A stretch of DNA of 64,000 nucleotides. Source: an uncultured Coriobacteriaceae bacterium (lineage in GTDB: Bacteria > Actinomycetota > Coriobacteriia > Coriobacteriales > Atopobiaceae). Shown here piece by piece: positions 63,583 to 64,000 of the stretch (positions are counted from its first letter, which is position 1; each line of letters begins with the position of its first letter). The notes below the pieces were generated by a model. It was not told the DNA's origin. It did no database searches and was given only the letters and a program-made list of their open reading frames with translations. Where the stretch lies: positions 1-64,000 of the forward strand of contig CACZCK010000011.1 of the NCBI GenBank assembly GCA_902779675.1, in the 5' to 3' direction. The position numbers were made by a program, and so were the translations under genes.

Positions 63583-64000
63583 ATGGCACTTCGTTACGAC
63601 CAGGCACGCTTCGAGGCCTCATACGGCAAGGCCTCCGACATACCCGAGGCATCGCTGCCCGAGGTCTCCTTTGCCGGCCGCTCCAACGTGGGCAAGTCGT
63701 CGCTGCTCAACAAGCTGGTGGGCCGCAAGGCGCTCGCCAAGGTGTCGAGCACGCCCGGACGCACCGCAAACGTCAACTTCTTTGAGGTCGATGGCATCTA
63801 CCTGGTCGACCTGCCTGGCTACGGCTTTGCCAAGGTGTCCAAGGCCGAGCAGAAGCGCTGGGCCAACCTCATCTTCGACTACTTTGGCCAGGAGCGCAGC
63901 TTCAACCTGGTGGTCGCGCTGGTGGACATCCGCCATGACGCACAGAAGCTCGACGTGCAGATGCTCGACTTTCTGCAAGACAGCGAGCTGCCCTTTGTGG
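63583..64000 (+). CDS. engB: Ribosome biogenesis GTPase EngB/YsxC (partial, cut by window end)
   Basis: The first 139 codons of a GTPase that helps assemble the large ribosomal subunit. G1 GRSNVGKSS (32-40), G2 STPGRT (56-61), G3 DLPGYG (76-81). The ATG at 63583 follows GGAGGAG. No stop codon before the window end at 64000; the G4 and C-terminal parts lie outside. Confidence 0.93.
   Translation, partial: MALRYDQARFEASYGKASDIPEASLPEVSFAGRSNVGKSSLLNKLVGRKALAKVSSTPGRTANVNFFEVDGIYLVDLPGYGFAKVSKAEQKRWANLIFDYFGQERSFNLVVALVDIRHDAQKLDVQMLDFLQDSELPFV

Overview
The window is high-GC bacterial chromosome. Gene content and style (giant Cna-B/SpaA-type surface proteins with LPxTG-like tails, Gram-positive type I signal peptidase, mannose-family PTS, GntR/HutC regulator, MoxR-DUF58-DUF4129 cluster) suggest a gut or oral Actinomycetota of the Coriobacteriia (Collinsella/Olsenella/Atopobium relatives). 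This taxonomic call is an inference. I saw no rRNA, tRNA, CRISPR array or prophage.

1-27400: a surface-protein island, almost all on the minus strand. Four giant paralogous proteins (about 1800-2200 residues each) lie in tandem. Each has an N-terminal export segment, a block of HxHx3Cx8C repeats and a conserved several-hundred-residue module, then a protein-specific middle (VWA domain in one, fibro-slime/PA14-like domain in three), Cna-B/SpaA-type stalk domains and a C-terminal sorting signal (LPNTGG in one, LPAAGG in three). One of the four carries an amber stop at codon 177 and is probably broken. Upstream lie a type I signal peptidase, a coiled-coil protein overlapping it by 4 bases, and a 67-residue membrane protein. 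A similar AT-rich upstream sequence precedes all four giant genes and the coiled-coil/lepB pair. No sortase is in the window. The left edge holds a decayed gene fragment and what looks like the start of a transposase.

27500-42400: mixed housekeeping and transport genes. There is an autoregulated YtrA-type GntR/ABC transporter operon, a GIY-YIG protein, a HAD phosphatase with a small membrane protein, a MacB-like ABC ATPase with a large FtsX-type permease, and a YbaK/ProX editing protein. A MoxR-DUF58-DUF4129 operon follows, whose third member lacks a transglutaminase core. Then come a flavin-reductase-like protein, 3-methyladenine glycosylase I and a PPOX/NimA-like protein.

42500-54700: carbohydrate region. 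It holds a GH1 6-phospho-beta-glucosidase, a membrane-anchored XRE/DUF4097 protein, an unusual ROK kinase and a beta-phosphoglucomutase-like HAD protein. A mannose-type PTS (IIA-IIB-IIC-IID) is followed by a SIS-domain deglycase-like gene. A second SIS protein, an EamA transporter and a divergent GntR/HutC regulator complete the locus. The set resembles the glucoselysine/fructoselysine (gfr/frl) systems. ACTTGTA-type repeats upstream of the PTS, the second SIS gene and the regulator suggest one regulon.

54700-64000: a DUF4342 protein, an ArsR-type regulator with a small partner and a striking operator, a CPBP protease behind an 8-bp inverted repeat, an asparaginase/HAD pair, a membrane GGDEF protein, two membrane-anchored proteins of unknown function, a divergent TrmB-like methyltransferase and the start of engB (ysxC), cut by the window end.
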